NCBI RefSeq assembly: GCF_005925345.1
Contig: NZ_SSHJ01000037.1
Location: 1 to 23,736, forward strand
Direction of reading: 5' to 3'
DNA: 23,736 nt
Origin: Pedobacter ureilyticus
GTDB lineage: Bacteria > Bacteroidota > Bacteroidia > Sphingobacteriales > Sphingobacteriaceae
In this document: positions 1 through 7,576 of the stretch, one piece after another
Position numbering within the stretch: the first letter of the stretch is position 1
Layout of the letters: each line of letters opens with the position of its first letter
Position numbers and translations under genes: made by a program
The notes under the pieces: generated by a model
Database searches by the model: none
What the model was told of the DNA's origin: nothing
Seen by the model: the letters and a program-made list of their open reading frames with translations, nothing else

Positions 1-2
1 TG

Positions 3-104
3 AATATCATCGAAAGGGAAACAGAATCGAAAAGCAGCAAACCACAGAAACGAAAACGGGCTGCTTTGGACGACGAGTTTAGAAGCAAACTCATCGCTGG
101 CTAA
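3..104 (+). CDS. C-terminal end of a truncated plus-strand gene
   Basis: An open frame enters from the left edge and stops with TAA at 102-104, giving 33 residues. The tail is very hydrophilic and rich in Lys, Arg, Glu and Ser, and ends in a helix-like stretch (LDDEFRSKLIAG). The other plus frames close sooner or at once. It would converge on the minus-strand Spy-like gene. The family cannot be told from so short a tail, and chance is possible, so this is only a likely gene end. Confidence 0.4.
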   Translation, partial: NIIERETESKSSKPQKRKRAALDDEFRSKLIAG

Positions 105-163
105 AATGTTAAAAGCGATTTCCCTGCTAAGTTGCCGCTTTGTTATGTGCTTTTTAATCTAAA

Positions 164-583
164 TTAGTTTCCGCCTTGACGCTCTTGACGCTCTTTCATT
201 CTTTTTTCCATCTCAGCTTTTTGCTCATCAAGCATTGCTTTGTAGGTTTTTTTCTGATCGTCAGTTAAAACGCCGTTTACTTTAGTTTCTAACTCGGCTC
301 TCATTTTCTGCATTTTTTCCATCATCGCTTGTCTATCTCCACCACCTTGCGCCTCTTCTCTCATTTTCTTTTGTGCCTCAACTTGGTCGGTAAAAATTGC
401 AGTTAATTTTGTTTTTTGATCATCAGATAGCTTCAGTTTCTCATCTAACTGTTTAACTCTGGCTTCTGGGTTCATGCCCATGCGTCCACCTGGGCCACCA
501 CCTGGTCTTCCGCCGCCTTGTTGTGCTTGAGCAAAAGCTACCATACCAAATAATAGCCCGCAAATCATCATTAATTTTTTCAT
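164..583 (-). CDS. Spy/CpxP-like exported LTxxQ-type protein
   Basis: Probably a small periplasmic protein of 139 aa. A signal peptide covers residues 1-20 (MKKLMM, hydrophobic core, AQA cleavage site), followed by a Gly/Arg/Pro-rich segment to about residue 36, then helices with two related motifs, LKLSDDQKTKL and LTDDQKKTY, like the LTxxQ repeats of Spy/CpxP chaperones. The C-terminus is highly charged. The ATG at 583 was chosen because the upstream 17-residue extension is polar and would bury the signal peptide. A role in envelope stress or protein folding follows from the family and is not shown here. It is the last gene of the left minus-strand series, 198 nt after kdsC, so it is probably transcribed on its own. 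Confidence 0.75.
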   Translation of the reverse strand: MKKLMMICGLLFGMVAFAQAQQGGGRPGGGPGGRMGMNPEARVKQLDEKLKLSDDQKTKLTAIFTDQVEAQKKMREEAQGGGDRQAMMEKMQKMRAELETKVNGVLTDDQKKTYKAMLDEQKAEMEKRMKERQERQGGN

Positions 584-781
584 TTTTGTTCTAAGTTTTA
601 TGTTGTAATGTTTCTTCTTTGAGTGTAAAAACAAGCCAAAGTTTAACCGATAAAAAATAATAAATTGTTAAATAATGTTAAGCAAAAAGAAGAACGGCAG
701 GGATTAGTTGTTGGGTTTAGTTTACAGGTATTTCGTGCTACAGTTAACCAATTTAAACGAATAAACAATGAACCAAGATAA

Positions 782-1306
782 CTATTTGCTTGCTTCTGCG
801 GCAGAAAGCACGCTGTTACTCCAGTTATGTTGCACTTTAAGAACTTTCTCTATCACATCCCTAGCGGCTCCCTCGCCGCCATTTTTTGGAGAAATATAGT
901 GGGAAATTGCTTTGATTTCTTCTACAGCATCGGCAGGGCATGCAGCAATGCCTACCAAATTCATTACTGTTAAATCAGGAAGGTCATCGCCCAGGTATAA
1001 AACTTGGTTTGGACTAATGCCTTTTTGGTTGATATAGTTTTTAAAAACCTCCGTTTTGTCGTTAACGGCTAAAAATACATCTGCTATACCTAAGCCCTCA
1101 AAACGTTTGTTTAAAGCAACGCCCTTACCACCAGATATGATACAAATATGATAGCCTTTTTTTGCTGCCAATTGCAAGGCATAACCATCTTTAATGTTAA
1201 AAGAACGCAATAGCTCGCCGCTTTCGGTTGCAATCACTGTTCCGTCGGTTAGTACACCGTCAACATCAAAAATGAATGTTGTTATATTTTTAAGGTTTTG
1301 TAGCAT
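782..1306 (-). CDS. kdsC: KdsC-type 3-deoxy-D-manno-octulosonate-8-phosphate phosphatase (HAD family)
   Basis: Hydrolyses Kdo-8-phosphate to Kdo, the step before CMP-Kdo formation in lipopolysaccharide core synthesis; cytoplasmic. The 174-aa protein shows the HAD motifs in order: DVDGVLTDG with nucleophile D14 and D16, the motif II Ser in IISGG (about 57-60), K84 in VNDK, and GDDLPD at 106-111 for Mg binding. The absence of a cap domain and the near-standard length fit the tetrameric KdsC class. A tail of about 15 residues after VQHNW goes beyond the usual fold. It lies 87 nt after iscX. Confusion with other C0-type HAD phosphatases is possible, but the motif spelling is typical of KdsC. Confidence 0.88.
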   Translation of the reverse strand: MLQNLKNITTFIFDVDGVLTDGTVIATESGELLRSFNIKDGYALQLAAKKGYHICIISGGKGVALNKRFEGLGIADVFLAVNDKTEVFKNYINQKGISPNQVLYLGDDLPDLTVMNLVGIAACPADAVEEIKAISHYISPKNGGEGAARDVIEKVLKVQHNWSNSVLSAAEASK

Positions 1307-1393
1307 ACAATGTTTATTAGTTCACCTGTCCATTAGTTCAATTGTAAAATCGCTAATTAAACTAGCCACTGATACCTAATTCCTTGCAACTGT

Positions 1394-1636
1394 TTACTGA
1401 TTATCTCTCCATTCGTAAACCCAAGCAGATTGAATTTGCTCTAGGTGTCCTTCGGTGCACTGTTCTCTTGTACCGGCAAAGTTTGGTAATGCCAATACCC
1501 ATTCAATCAAATCTGTAAACCTAATTCTATAGATTTTTTGCTCATTAAAATCATCGCCAAATTTCTCATAAAGCTCTAAAGCTATATCTTCAATATCGTT
1601 CCAGTGAATTGGTAAGGCAAATTTATCGTTGTTCAT
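1394..1636 (-). CDS. iscX: IscX (YfhJ) Fe-S cluster assembly protein
   Basis: Small acidic protein of 80 aa, the usual size is around 66-80. It carries the family pattern: HWNDIEDIALELYEKF near the N-terminus, the IRFTDLIEWVLAL helix, and the C-terminal LEQIQSAWVYEW. In E. coli IscX binds the cysteine desulfurase IscS and iron and tunes cluster assembly. Here it follows the ferredoxin gene by 93 nt in the same direction, mirroring the fdx-iscX end of the enterobacterial isc operon, although no iscU, hscA or hscB is present. The only cysteine desulfurase in the window is at 13283-14431. Confidence 0.88.
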   Translation of the reverse strand: MNNDKFALPIHWNDIEDIALELYEKFGDDFNEQKIYRIRFTDLIEWVLALPNFAGTREQCTEGHLEQIQSAWVYEWRDNQ

Positions 1637-1663
1637 ATTATTGTTGTAAGGTTGAAATGGTTG

Positions 1664-1720
1664 GTTAACTGTTATTTGTTTAAACGGTTAACTGATTTTG
1701 AAAACTGACTACTGTTAACT
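1664..1720. repeat. Three GTTAACT copies between fdx and iscX
   Basis: GTTAACT occurs at 1664-1670, 1687-1693 and 1714-1720, spaced 23 and 27 nt apart, in the 93-nt gap upstream of iscX. The first two copies share GGTTAACTG. The region is A/T-rich, and similar words occur elsewhere in the intergenic DNA (CAGTTAACC near 742), so this may be a weak regulatory array or just compositional. Confidence 0.25.
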
Positions 1721-1729
1721 CAAAACTGT

Positions 1730-2062
1730 TTAGTGTCCCAAAAAGCCAGATTGGTCGGGAATGGTTACTTCTATATCTCCATCTAACACTACACACTGGC
1801 AAGCCAGTCTTGAAGTAATTTTTGGTCTCACAGCTCGGTCTACGAAGTCTTCTTCTTTTTCAGAGATTTCTTGAATGTTGTCCATCCCTTTGGTTACATA
1901 AATATGACAGGTACTGCAACCGCAAACACCACCGCAGTTGTGCTGTAATTTAATGCCGTTATCTAGCACTACATCTAACACATCCTCACCGCCAGCAATA
2001 GGAAGTTCAATTGGGGCTTTCCCTTCTTCTTCGAAATTTATCTTTAGTTTAAAAATACTCAT
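1730..2062 (-). CDS. fdx: Adrenodoxin/Isc-type 2Fe-2S ferredoxin
   Basis: Electron carrier of 110 aa in the vertebrate/Isc-type ferredoxin group, probably donating electrons to Fe-S cluster assembly. The cluster ligands are visible as C43-x5-C49-x2-C52 and C88 in RLACQC; an additional C47 lies inside the first loop and C90 follows the fourth ligand. The ATG at 2062 (MSIFKLKINF) was chosen over an in-frame TTG at 2074 because that TTG falls inside a -7 promoter box. It sits 45 nt after the DUF2520 gene and is followed by iscX, so the pair forms a small Fe-S unit that can be expressed independently of the ccm genes upstream. Confidence 0.87.
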   Translation of the reverse strand: MSIFKLKINFEEEGKAPIELPIAGGEDVLDVVLDNGIKLQHNCGGVCGCSTCHIYVTKGMDNIQEISEKEEDFVDRAVRPKITSRLACQCVVLDGDIEVTIPDQSGFLGH

Positions 2063-2071
2063 AATTTGATG

Positions 2072-2079
2072 CAAAAATA
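2072..2079 (-). promoter_or_regulatory. -7 promoter box of fdx-iscX
   Basis: Read on the minus strand the sequence is TATTTTTG, an exact match to TAnnTTTG. It ends 9 nt before the fdx ATG, which predicts a very short leader. No clear TTTG -33 element is seen, only T-rich DNA. Confidence 0.5.
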
Positions 2080-2107
2080 AGCAGCGAAAACTAAAAAACG
2101 GTATGAT

Positions 2108-2866
2108 TTACCCTTTTTTAATCTCCTCGCTTAATAATTTATATATCGTTAACCATTCGGGGTGCCCTTGCAATAGTCCCTCATGTTTAGTTAAAGTATG
2201 CTCATCGTTTCTAATGGCAGGTCCTGTTTGTACATTCACCGGTAGAGCTGTTTGTACTTTATTGGCTGTTTCTGCAATTAGTGGTCGTATCAACTCAAAA
2301 TCAAGCTGATGTTGAGCTAACAATTTTTGTGCAATTCCGTAAAGATAGTTGGGGAAATTGCAAGCAAAAACGGCCGCTAAGTGCAAAGTTTTTCTTTGTT
2401 CGCTATCTACATCATAACAATGCTTACTTAGCAGGTTTGCCAAATGCTTTAGCTTTCCTAAAGCTGCTGCATTGCTGGCTTCTAAACAAAGCGGAATAAT
2501 ACTAAAGTCAACTTCTTTTTGTTTAGAAAAAGTTTGTAGCGGATAAAATACTCCATAGTTTTTTAAACCGCCAAGTGCCGCCAGGTTTACCGAACCAGAA
2601 GTATGCGCAATAATGCCATTGTAAGCTGTTAATTTTGGTGCCACCTCAGCAATTGCGTCATCTTTAATCGAAATTAGCAAAATATTACTTTCATCAGCAG
2701 CAATCTCCGCTAGTTCACTTACAGCTTGTGCATCAACTTCTTGTGCTAGTGCTTGCGCATTTTCAAAACGGTTAGACCAAATATTTAAAACCTGTACGTT
2801 TACAGTTTTCAAAGCTTTGGCTAAATGGGTAGCTACATTTCCCGAACCGATAATGGAAACTATCAT
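2108..2866 (-). CDS. Rossmann-fold and DUF2520 domain protein (predicted NAD(P)-dependent oxidoreductase)
   Basis: A 252-aa protein with an N-terminal nucleotide-binding fold (MIVSIIGSGNVATHLAKAL, residues 1-19, resembling F420-dependent NADP oxidoreductases) and a C-terminal all-helical DUF2520 domain (from about residue 125), including GVFYPLQTFSKQ at the domain junction. The substrate is unknown. Its ATG overlaps the TAA of ccmF by one base (TAATG), so translation is likely coupled to ccmF although no direct role in haem handling is evident. In related Bacteroidetes this family often lies beside housekeeping genes such as kdsC, which also occurs close by here (recalled pattern). Confidence 0.8.
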   Translation of the reverse strand: MIVSIIGSGNVATHLAKALKTVNVQVLNIWSNRFENAQALAQEVDAQAVSELAEIAADESNILLISIKDDAIAEVAPKLTAYNGIIAHTSGSVNLAALGGLKNYGVFYPLQTFSKQKEVDFSIIPLCLEASNAAALGKLKHLANLLSKHCYDVDSEQRKTLHLAAVFACNFPNYLYGIAQKLLAQHQLDFELIRPLIAETANKVQTALPVNVQTGPAIRNDEHTLTKHEGLLQGHPEWLTIYKLLSEEIKKG

Positions 2867-5328
2867 TACGCTGCTTTAAGCTCTTTTTTTCTTCTAAAAA
2901 TTGAGATTAAGAAACCAACCACCATAATAATTGTACCTATCCAATATAAATTGATAAAAGGGAACTCGATAGATTTAAATACCAACCAGTCTTTAGCTTG
3001 TTGCGGTTTCTCAAAAATCTGCAATTCAAATTTATCTTGATCTGGGATGATTTTCGTAAACCTTATTCGTAGCCCAAGTTCATCAATTTTACGAGCGAAA
3101 TCGAAAGTATTGTTGCCCTTGATTAAAAATAACGGCTCGGCATTATAAACTTTACCACTTACGTTAATTTCTAAAGGTAAGCTTACCGCAATGTCTTCTT
3201 TTTCAATTTTCAAATCTCTAACTACAGGTTGTTTATTTAGCGATTTTACTGTAAGCACACCACTACTGGTATGTACGGTATCGCCAACTTTTAAGGCAAC
3301 AATGCGAGGAGCTTTATAATTTTCCTCTTCGGTATGTCCTTCGTGGTCGGCGTGTTCTTCTTTTTTCTGTGCAGCACTTGTAATGTGCGTATAAATATCC
3401 TTAAATAGGTAATGTTTGGTATCTGGAGAAGCAATTAAGCCCATTTTTCCGTTTTCTTGGATACTTGGGTCAAGCGTAAAATCTTCCTTTACCTTGCCAG
3501 TTTCTTCATCAATTACCCTAAAATTAAGCTTGTAATAAGTATTGGGCTGTATGGTGGTATCGCTCACATAAGTAACGGTGTATTTGCCCATTTTTTTAGG
3601 CTCGTTCTTATATAGCATGATATTTTCGCCAGGCTTAGCTGCTTTTTCAAAATCCTTAACAGGGATGAAGTTAGTTTCGTTAATAGAAATTGGATTACTT
3701 GTGGCTGCGGCAACCAAAGCACCAACTAATAAAATGGCGAAGCCGATGTGTGCAATGGCCGAGCCTGCCAGTTTACTACCACGTTTGGTAAAAATTCCAC
3801 TTAATAATCTTGCGTTGGCCAATACAGAAAAAATACAGCTGAAGGTAAGGATGATGTACATTAGGTTGGTGTAAATTCCGGAAATCCAAACGAATATTAC
3901 TGTAATTACTAAAGTAAAAATTATAGTTGAAATTAAACTGCTATAAAACTTTTTTGGATCAGTGCGTTTATATTTTAAAAACTGAGAAAATCCTGAAATC
4001 AAGGCGATTAAGACAGCGAACGGAGCTTGGTATTGGTTGTAATATTTTATATCTTTAGGTACATTATTTGTTCCGAAGATTTTGTTGAAAACAGGTCCAG
4101 AAGTCGCAAAAATAATATGTATACAAGATACTGTTACCACTAAAGCTCCAATAAACATCCAAAACTCACGAGAATAAGTTTCTTCATCTTTGTGAGTAAT
4201 TGGTAGCTCTTTCCATCTCAAAGCGACGAAAAATACAGCTATACCAAAAAAAGCAATAATATATGATATCAACTGTCCAAACATTCCTAAATCTGTAAAG
4301 GAGTGTACCGAAGTTTCGCCTAAAATTCCACTACGTGTTAAAAAAGAAGCGTACAATACTAATATGAAACTTACCAAAATAAGTGCCATTGCTGTGAAAT
4401 AAGCATGACCAGTATTTTTATAAGCGATTATTACATGTAAACCACCTATTAAGGTTAACCAAGGAATAATAGAAGCATTTTCTACGGGATCCCAAGCCCA
4501 GAAGCCACCAAAGTTTAGCGCTTCGTAAGCCCAAAAAGAACCCATAATAATACCTGCACCTAAAATCATCACAGCGAATGACACCCAAGGCAACACAGGT
4601 TTAACCCAATCTTTATAACGTTTTTGCCACAACGCGGCAATACCATAAGCAAAAGGGACAATCATACTGGCAAAACCTAAGAATAGGGTTGGTGGGTGTA
4701 TCACCATCCAATAGTTTTGTAGCAACGGATTTAACCCCTTGCCATCGGTAATGAAGGTAAGGTAATTTTTGTAGGTTTCTGGATCGGCGAAAATAGGTGC
4801 CATTTCCTTTAAGTTTACGGCATCTCTTAATAAGATAAAAGGAGACGAACCTACGCGAGCGCCAAAAATCTCCACACCTAATAACATTGAAGTTAAAAAC
4901 ACTTGCGAAAGGGCAATTACAGTCATTACCCCGTTTTCCCATGATTTAGCTTTCCATATCAAAACTAAGCCTAAAATGGCTTGCCAAAATGCCCATAACC
5001 AAAAACTACCTTCTTGGCCTTCCCAAAAAGCAGAGACAATGTAATACACCGGTAGTTCTTTAGAAGAGTGGGAGTATACGTAATTGTACTCGTTATAGTG
5101 GTTTAATATGAGATAGAATAAGGTAGTGCCAATTCCCAGAATACCCAAGGTATTAAGCCAAAATCCAATTCTTCCTAATTTAGTCCAAGAACGGTCTTCT
5201 AAATTTTTGTTTTTAGTCGCGAAAAAATAAGCGATGGTAGAAAGTAGTGATGCACCAAACGAAAGTACGATGAAAAATTGGCCTAACTTGCCAGGAAGGA
5301 GGTTTTCTCCAATAAACTGAATATCCAT
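2866..5328 (-). CDS. ccmF: CcmF-type haem lyase for cytochrome c maturation
   Basis: Polytopic inner-membrane protein (820 aa) that takes haem from CcmE and attaches it to apocytochrome c. Visible signatures are WEGQEGSFWLW (about 102-112), a His in NYWMVIHPPTLFLG (about 205-218), the WWD haem-handling motif FGGFWAWDPVENAS (about 273-286) and LTRSGILGETSVHSF (about 330-344). After the membrane core comes a periplasmic domain of about 230 residues with a His/Glu-rich patch EEHADHEGHTEEEN (about 668-681), then a last membrane helix near 790-811. Proteobacterial CcmF is about 650 aa, so the C-terminal part is enlarged. The start overlaps the ccmE stop (TAATG), and its own stop overlaps the next gene in the same way. 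Confidence 0.93.
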   Translation of the reverse strand: MDIQFIGENLLPGKLGQFFIVLSFGASLLSTIAYFFATKNKNLEDRSWTKLGRIGFWLNTLGILGIGTTLFYLILNHYNEYNYVYSHSSKELPVYYIVSAFWEGQEGSFWLWAFWQAILGLVLIWKAKSWENGVMTVIALSQVFLTSMLLGVEIFGARVGSSPFILLRDAVNLKEMAPIFADPETYKNYLTFITDGKGLNPLLQNYWMVIHPPTLFLGFASMIVPFAYGIAALWQKRYKDWVKPVLPWVSFAVMILGAGIIMGSFWAYEALNFGGFWAWDPVENASIIPWLTLIGGLHVIIAYKNTGHAYFTAMALILVSFILVLYASFLTRSGILGETSVHSFTDLGMFGQLISYIIAFFGIAVFFVALRWKELPITHKDEETYSREFWMFIGALVVTVSCIHIIFATSGPVFNKIFGTNNVPKDIKYYNQYQAPFAVLIALISGFSQFLKYKRTDPKKFYSSLISTIIFTLVITVIFVWISGIYTNLMYIILTFSCIFSVLANARLLSGIFTKRGSKLAGSAIAHIGFAILLVGALVAAATSNPISINETNFIPVKDFEKAAKPGENIMLYKNEPKKMGKYTVTYVSDTTIQPNTYYKLNFRVIDEETGKVKEDFTLDPSIQENGKMGLIASPDTKHYLFKDIYTHITSAAQKKEEHADHEGHTEEENYKAPRIVALKVGDTVHTSSGVLTVKSLNKQPVVRDLKIEKEDIAVSLPLEINVSGKVYNAEPLFLIKGNNTFDFARKIDELGLRIRFTKIIPDQDKFELQIFEKPQQAKDWLVFKSIEFPFINLYWIGTIIMVVGFLISIFRRKKELKAA

Positions 5329-5762
5329 TAAGATTTTGATTCTTTTGCGTATTTATTAGGCTCTTTAACTGTGCCATCTTGGTTTACTTCAACCATGTTA
5401 TCGTTGTATTTAGATGGGCATTTCATTAATATCTTAGAGGCATAGAAGGTGTTGTTTTCCATTTTGCCAATTAAAACCAGTTTTTCAGAACGCTCAAAGT
5501 CTTGAGGTTTAGAGCCATTAAGTACTACTTTGTTTACCACGCCTTTTTCATCTTTCATGAAGAAAGCAAAATGGTTGGGATCTTTTGCCGCATCGTAATA
5601 CATGCCTTTGCTTTTTTCCCAATGGCCCATCACATGTTCTTCTTTTTGCGATTCGGCAGCTTCTTTGAAGTTAGAATAAGAGTCGGTATCAGCATTTAAG
5701 CTAACTAAAAAACCAATGCATAATGCAATTGTGATTAATCCGATAATGGCACTTTTTCTCAT
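5328..5762 (-). CDS. ccmE: CcmE-type haem chaperone, Cys (CxxxY) variant
   Basis: Membrane-anchored periplasmic haem chaperone of 144 aa: one N-terminal helix (residues 5-22), then the beta-barrel OB domain. In classical CcmE haem binds covalently to His in an HxxxY motif; here the aligned site reads KCPSKYND, so C115 replaces His and Y119 is kept. This CxxxY form is known from archaea and some bacteria that lack CcmH. The C-terminal tail is short and charged. The gene is first of the ccmE-ccmF-DUF2520 unit, with a leader of about 118 nt downstream of a good -7 box. It is separated from ccmBCD by the gdh gene. Confidence 0.9.
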   Translation of the reverse strand: MRKSAIIGLITIALCIGFLVSLNADTDSYSNFKEAAESQKEEHVMGHWEKSKGMYYDAAKDPNHFAFFMKDEKGVVNKVVLNGSKPQDFERSEKLVLIGKMENNTFYASKILMKCPSKYNDNMVEVNQDGTVKEPNKYAKESKS

Positions 5763-5788
5763 TAGTGTTTAATTTGTTTTCAATTGTA

Positions 5789-5848
5789 ATGAGAGCTATC
5801 ATGATTTGTTTACCAATTTTTTGAATAGGTAAATCATGATGGTCTCAT
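5789..5848 (-). promoter_or_regulatory. Long imperfect inverted repeat in the ccmE leader
   Basis: The arms at 5789-5814 and 5828-5848 share ATGAGA, ATCATGATTT and ACC in reverse complement, with small bulges, around a 13-nt AT-rich loop. It lies 27-86 nt before the ccmE ATG and downstream of the predicted promoter, so it should form a hairpin in the mRNA leader. There is no U run after it, which argues against a simple terminator. It may be a translational or protein-binding control site, or a dispersed palindrome. Confidence 0.6.
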
Positions 5849-5887
5849 GCGTACAATATTATTGGTGTGATTTAAAATACAGCGCTA

Positions 5888-5895
5888 CAAAGATA
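5888..5895 (-). promoter_or_regulatory. -7 promoter box of ccmE-ccmF
   Basis: Minus-strand TATCTTTG matches TAnnTTTG exactly. The transcript would start near 5880, giving a leader of about 118 nt that includes the hairpin at 5789-5848. Confidence 0.45.
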
Positions 5896-5960
5896 GAAAA
5901 ACATAAGAAGCTCAGCGATTTCGGAAGCTTTCTAATACATAACGTGACAATTAGTTGATA

Positions 5961-5998
5961 AACAAAAAAGCCCCGTAACATATAAATTACGGGGCTTT
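5961..5998 (-). terminator. Rho-independent terminator of gdh
   Basis: A perfect 12-bp stem (AAAGCCCCGTAA at 5967-5978 with its complement at 5987-5998) and an 8-nt loop. On the minus strand the stem is followed by a run of six T, then GTT. It lies 19 nt after the gdh stop codon and separates gdh from the ccmE promoter. Confidence 0.92.
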
Positions 5999-6016
5999 GT
6001 CTTATTTAGAAACAGT

Positions 6017-7438
6017 CTATGGCCAAACACCTAAGTTCATGTAAGAAACAGCAATTTTATCAATCGAGTTTACGAATGCTGCTGTTCTTAAAGTTTTAAC
6101 TTCTGGCTTATCTAACCACGTTTGTCTAATCTCACGGTAAGAGTGAATCATGGTGTCTTCTAGTCCAGAGTTTACCAATTCTAACTCCGATGCACCTTTA
6201 ACAATCATCAAGCGATTTTCTGCCGGGATAGTTTTTCCTGTTAAGCTTTCTAAAGTGTTGATCAGGTTAGCATTTGAATTTTCTGCATAGCGATTTTCCA
6301 TACGGCCAAAAGCTACGTGCGAAAGGTTTTTTAACCACTCAAAATACGATACGGTTACACCGCCTGCATTGCAGTACATATCTGGAATAATCATACCGCC
6401 CATCTCCGTGAAAATTTCTTCCGCTTCTGGCGTACAAGGTCCGTTAGCACCTTCGGCAATTACCTTTGCTTTAATGTTACGGATGTTTTCGGCGGTGATT
6501 TGATTTTCTAAAGCCGCAGGAACTAAGATATCACAGTCTTGCTCTAAACCCTCTTTAGAATTTCTGAAGTTAGTAGCGCCTGGGAAATCTAGTAAAGAGC
6601 CTGTGTTTTTACGGTGTGCAAAAACTTCGTCAATGTTAAATCCGTTAGCGTTGTATATGGCGCCTTCAAATTCGCAAATTCCTACCACGGTAGCACCAAA
6701 TTCAATTAAATATTTAGCTGAGTGGTAACCTACATTACCTAAACCTTGTACAATTACTCTTTTGCCTTCTAGGCCAGCAGTAAGGCCAAGCTTTTTCATA
6801 TCATCTGCATGGCTTACACACTCACGAATAGCATAAGCAACACCGCGACCAGTAGCTTCCTTACGGCCACGGATACCGTGTAATGCAATTGGTTTGCCAG
6901 TTACGCAGCCCAAAGCGTCTAAAGAGCCTGGGTTCATGGTCATATAGGTATCGGCAATCCAGCTCATTTCACGTTCGCCAGATCCATAGTCTGGAGCAGG
7001 AACATCAATGCCGGGACCAATAAAATTTTTCTTAATTAATTCTGTGGTATAACGACGGGTAATGGTTTCTAACTCGGCAACCGTGTAATTTTTAGGATTG
7101 ATACAGATACCACCTTTAGCACCGCCGAACGGTACGTTTACGATAGCACACTTATAAGTCATTAACGCTGCAAGAGCCATCACTTCGTCTTCATTTACCA
7201 TTTCACTGTAACGAATACCACCTTTAGTAGGACTCATGTGATGCGAGTGCTCTACACGCCATGCGTCTATCACTTCAAAGCCGTTTCCTCTACGTATAGG
7301 GAATTGAAAACGGTATACACTGTTACATGCTTTAATTTGTGCCAACAAACCCTCAGGGTGAGAGGTGAATTTAGCGGCGGCGTCAAAGTTTTTACAAACG
7401 TCTGTGAAAAAACTTGTTTCATTTGCTGTACTAGCCAT
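6017..7438 (-). CDS. gdhA: Glutamate dehydrogenase (Glu/Leu/Phe/Val dehydrogenase family)
   Basis: Cytoplasmic oxidoreductase interconverting glutamate with 2-oxoglutarate and ammonia, 474 aa. The catalytic core reads SPTKGGIRY (K72), MTYKCAIV (K96) and PFGGAKGG (catalytic K108); the aspartate motif is [12 protein letters not shown]; the dinucleotide-binding turn is VQGLGNVG. A Lys at the PTKGGIR position favours glutamate over branched-chain amino acids, since leucine dehydrogenases lack it. The ATG at 7438 ([11 protein letters not shown]) was preferred to the 22-residue upstream extension, which is unlike the family. It lies between the ccmD-like gene and ccmE and has its own terminator. 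Two palindromes upstream suggest regulation. The NAD or NADP preference is not determined. Confidence 0.88.
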   Translation of the reverse strand: MASTANETSFFTDVCKNFDAAAKFTSHPEGLLAQIKACNSVYRFQFPIRRGNGFEVIDAWRVEHSHHMSPTKGGIRYSEMVNEDEVMALAALMTYKCAIVNVPFGGAKGGICINPKNYTVAELETITRRYTTELIKKNFIGPGIDVPAPDYGSGEREMSWIADTYMTMNPGSLDALGCVTGKPIALHGIRGRKEATGRGVAYAIRECVSHADDMKKLGLTAGLEGKRVIVQGLGNVGYHSAKYLIEFGATVVGICEFEGAIYNANGFNIDEVFAHRKNTGSLLDFPGATNFRNSKEGLEQDCDILVPAALENQITAENIRNIKAKVIAEGANGPCTPEAEEIFTEMGGMIIPDMYCNAGGVTVSYFEWLKNLSHVAFGRMENRYAENSNANLINTLESLTGKTIPAENRLMIVKGASELELVNSGLEDTMIHSYREIRQTWLDKPEVKTLRTAAFVNSIDKIAVSYMNLGVWP

Positions 7439-7469
7439 TTTTATAATTTTTGGTTTTATGCTTTTACGG

Positions 7470-7508
7470 CTGCAAAATTGCAGTAAAATAAACCATTCTT
7501 GCAAGAAT
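7470..7508 (-). promoter_or_regulatory. Two perfect dyads upstream of gdh
   Basis: CTGCAAAATTGCAG at 7470-7483 has 6-bp arms around two bases, and ATTCTTGCAAGAAT at 7495-7508 is a perfect 14-bp palindrome. They lie 31-70 nt before the gdh ATG, and their outer ends contain the related word TTGCA. This looks like an operator region or a short leader structure. No matching -7 box was convincing. Confidence 0.5.
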
Positions 7509-7576
7509 ATTTTTGTTAGTGTAAGGTAAACACTATGATGTTTAGCCGTTAAAAAATGTATCTATAACGTTTAAAC

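Noticed and set aside
105..163. Possible terminator AAAGCG..CGCTTT before the Spy-like gene end
   Set aside because: Only a 6-bp stem with a 17-nt or longer loop, and the T run is displaced; too weak to call.
4613..4942. 109-codon minus-strand frame inside ccmF
   Set aside because: Same strand but another frame, fully covered by the clear CcmF coding sequence, and rich in Cys/Arg as is typical of out-of-frame translation.
5763..5960. Known riboswitch in the ccmE leader
   Set aside because: Only one long hairpin is visible; no conserved core of SAM, cobalamin or other common riboswitches was recognised.
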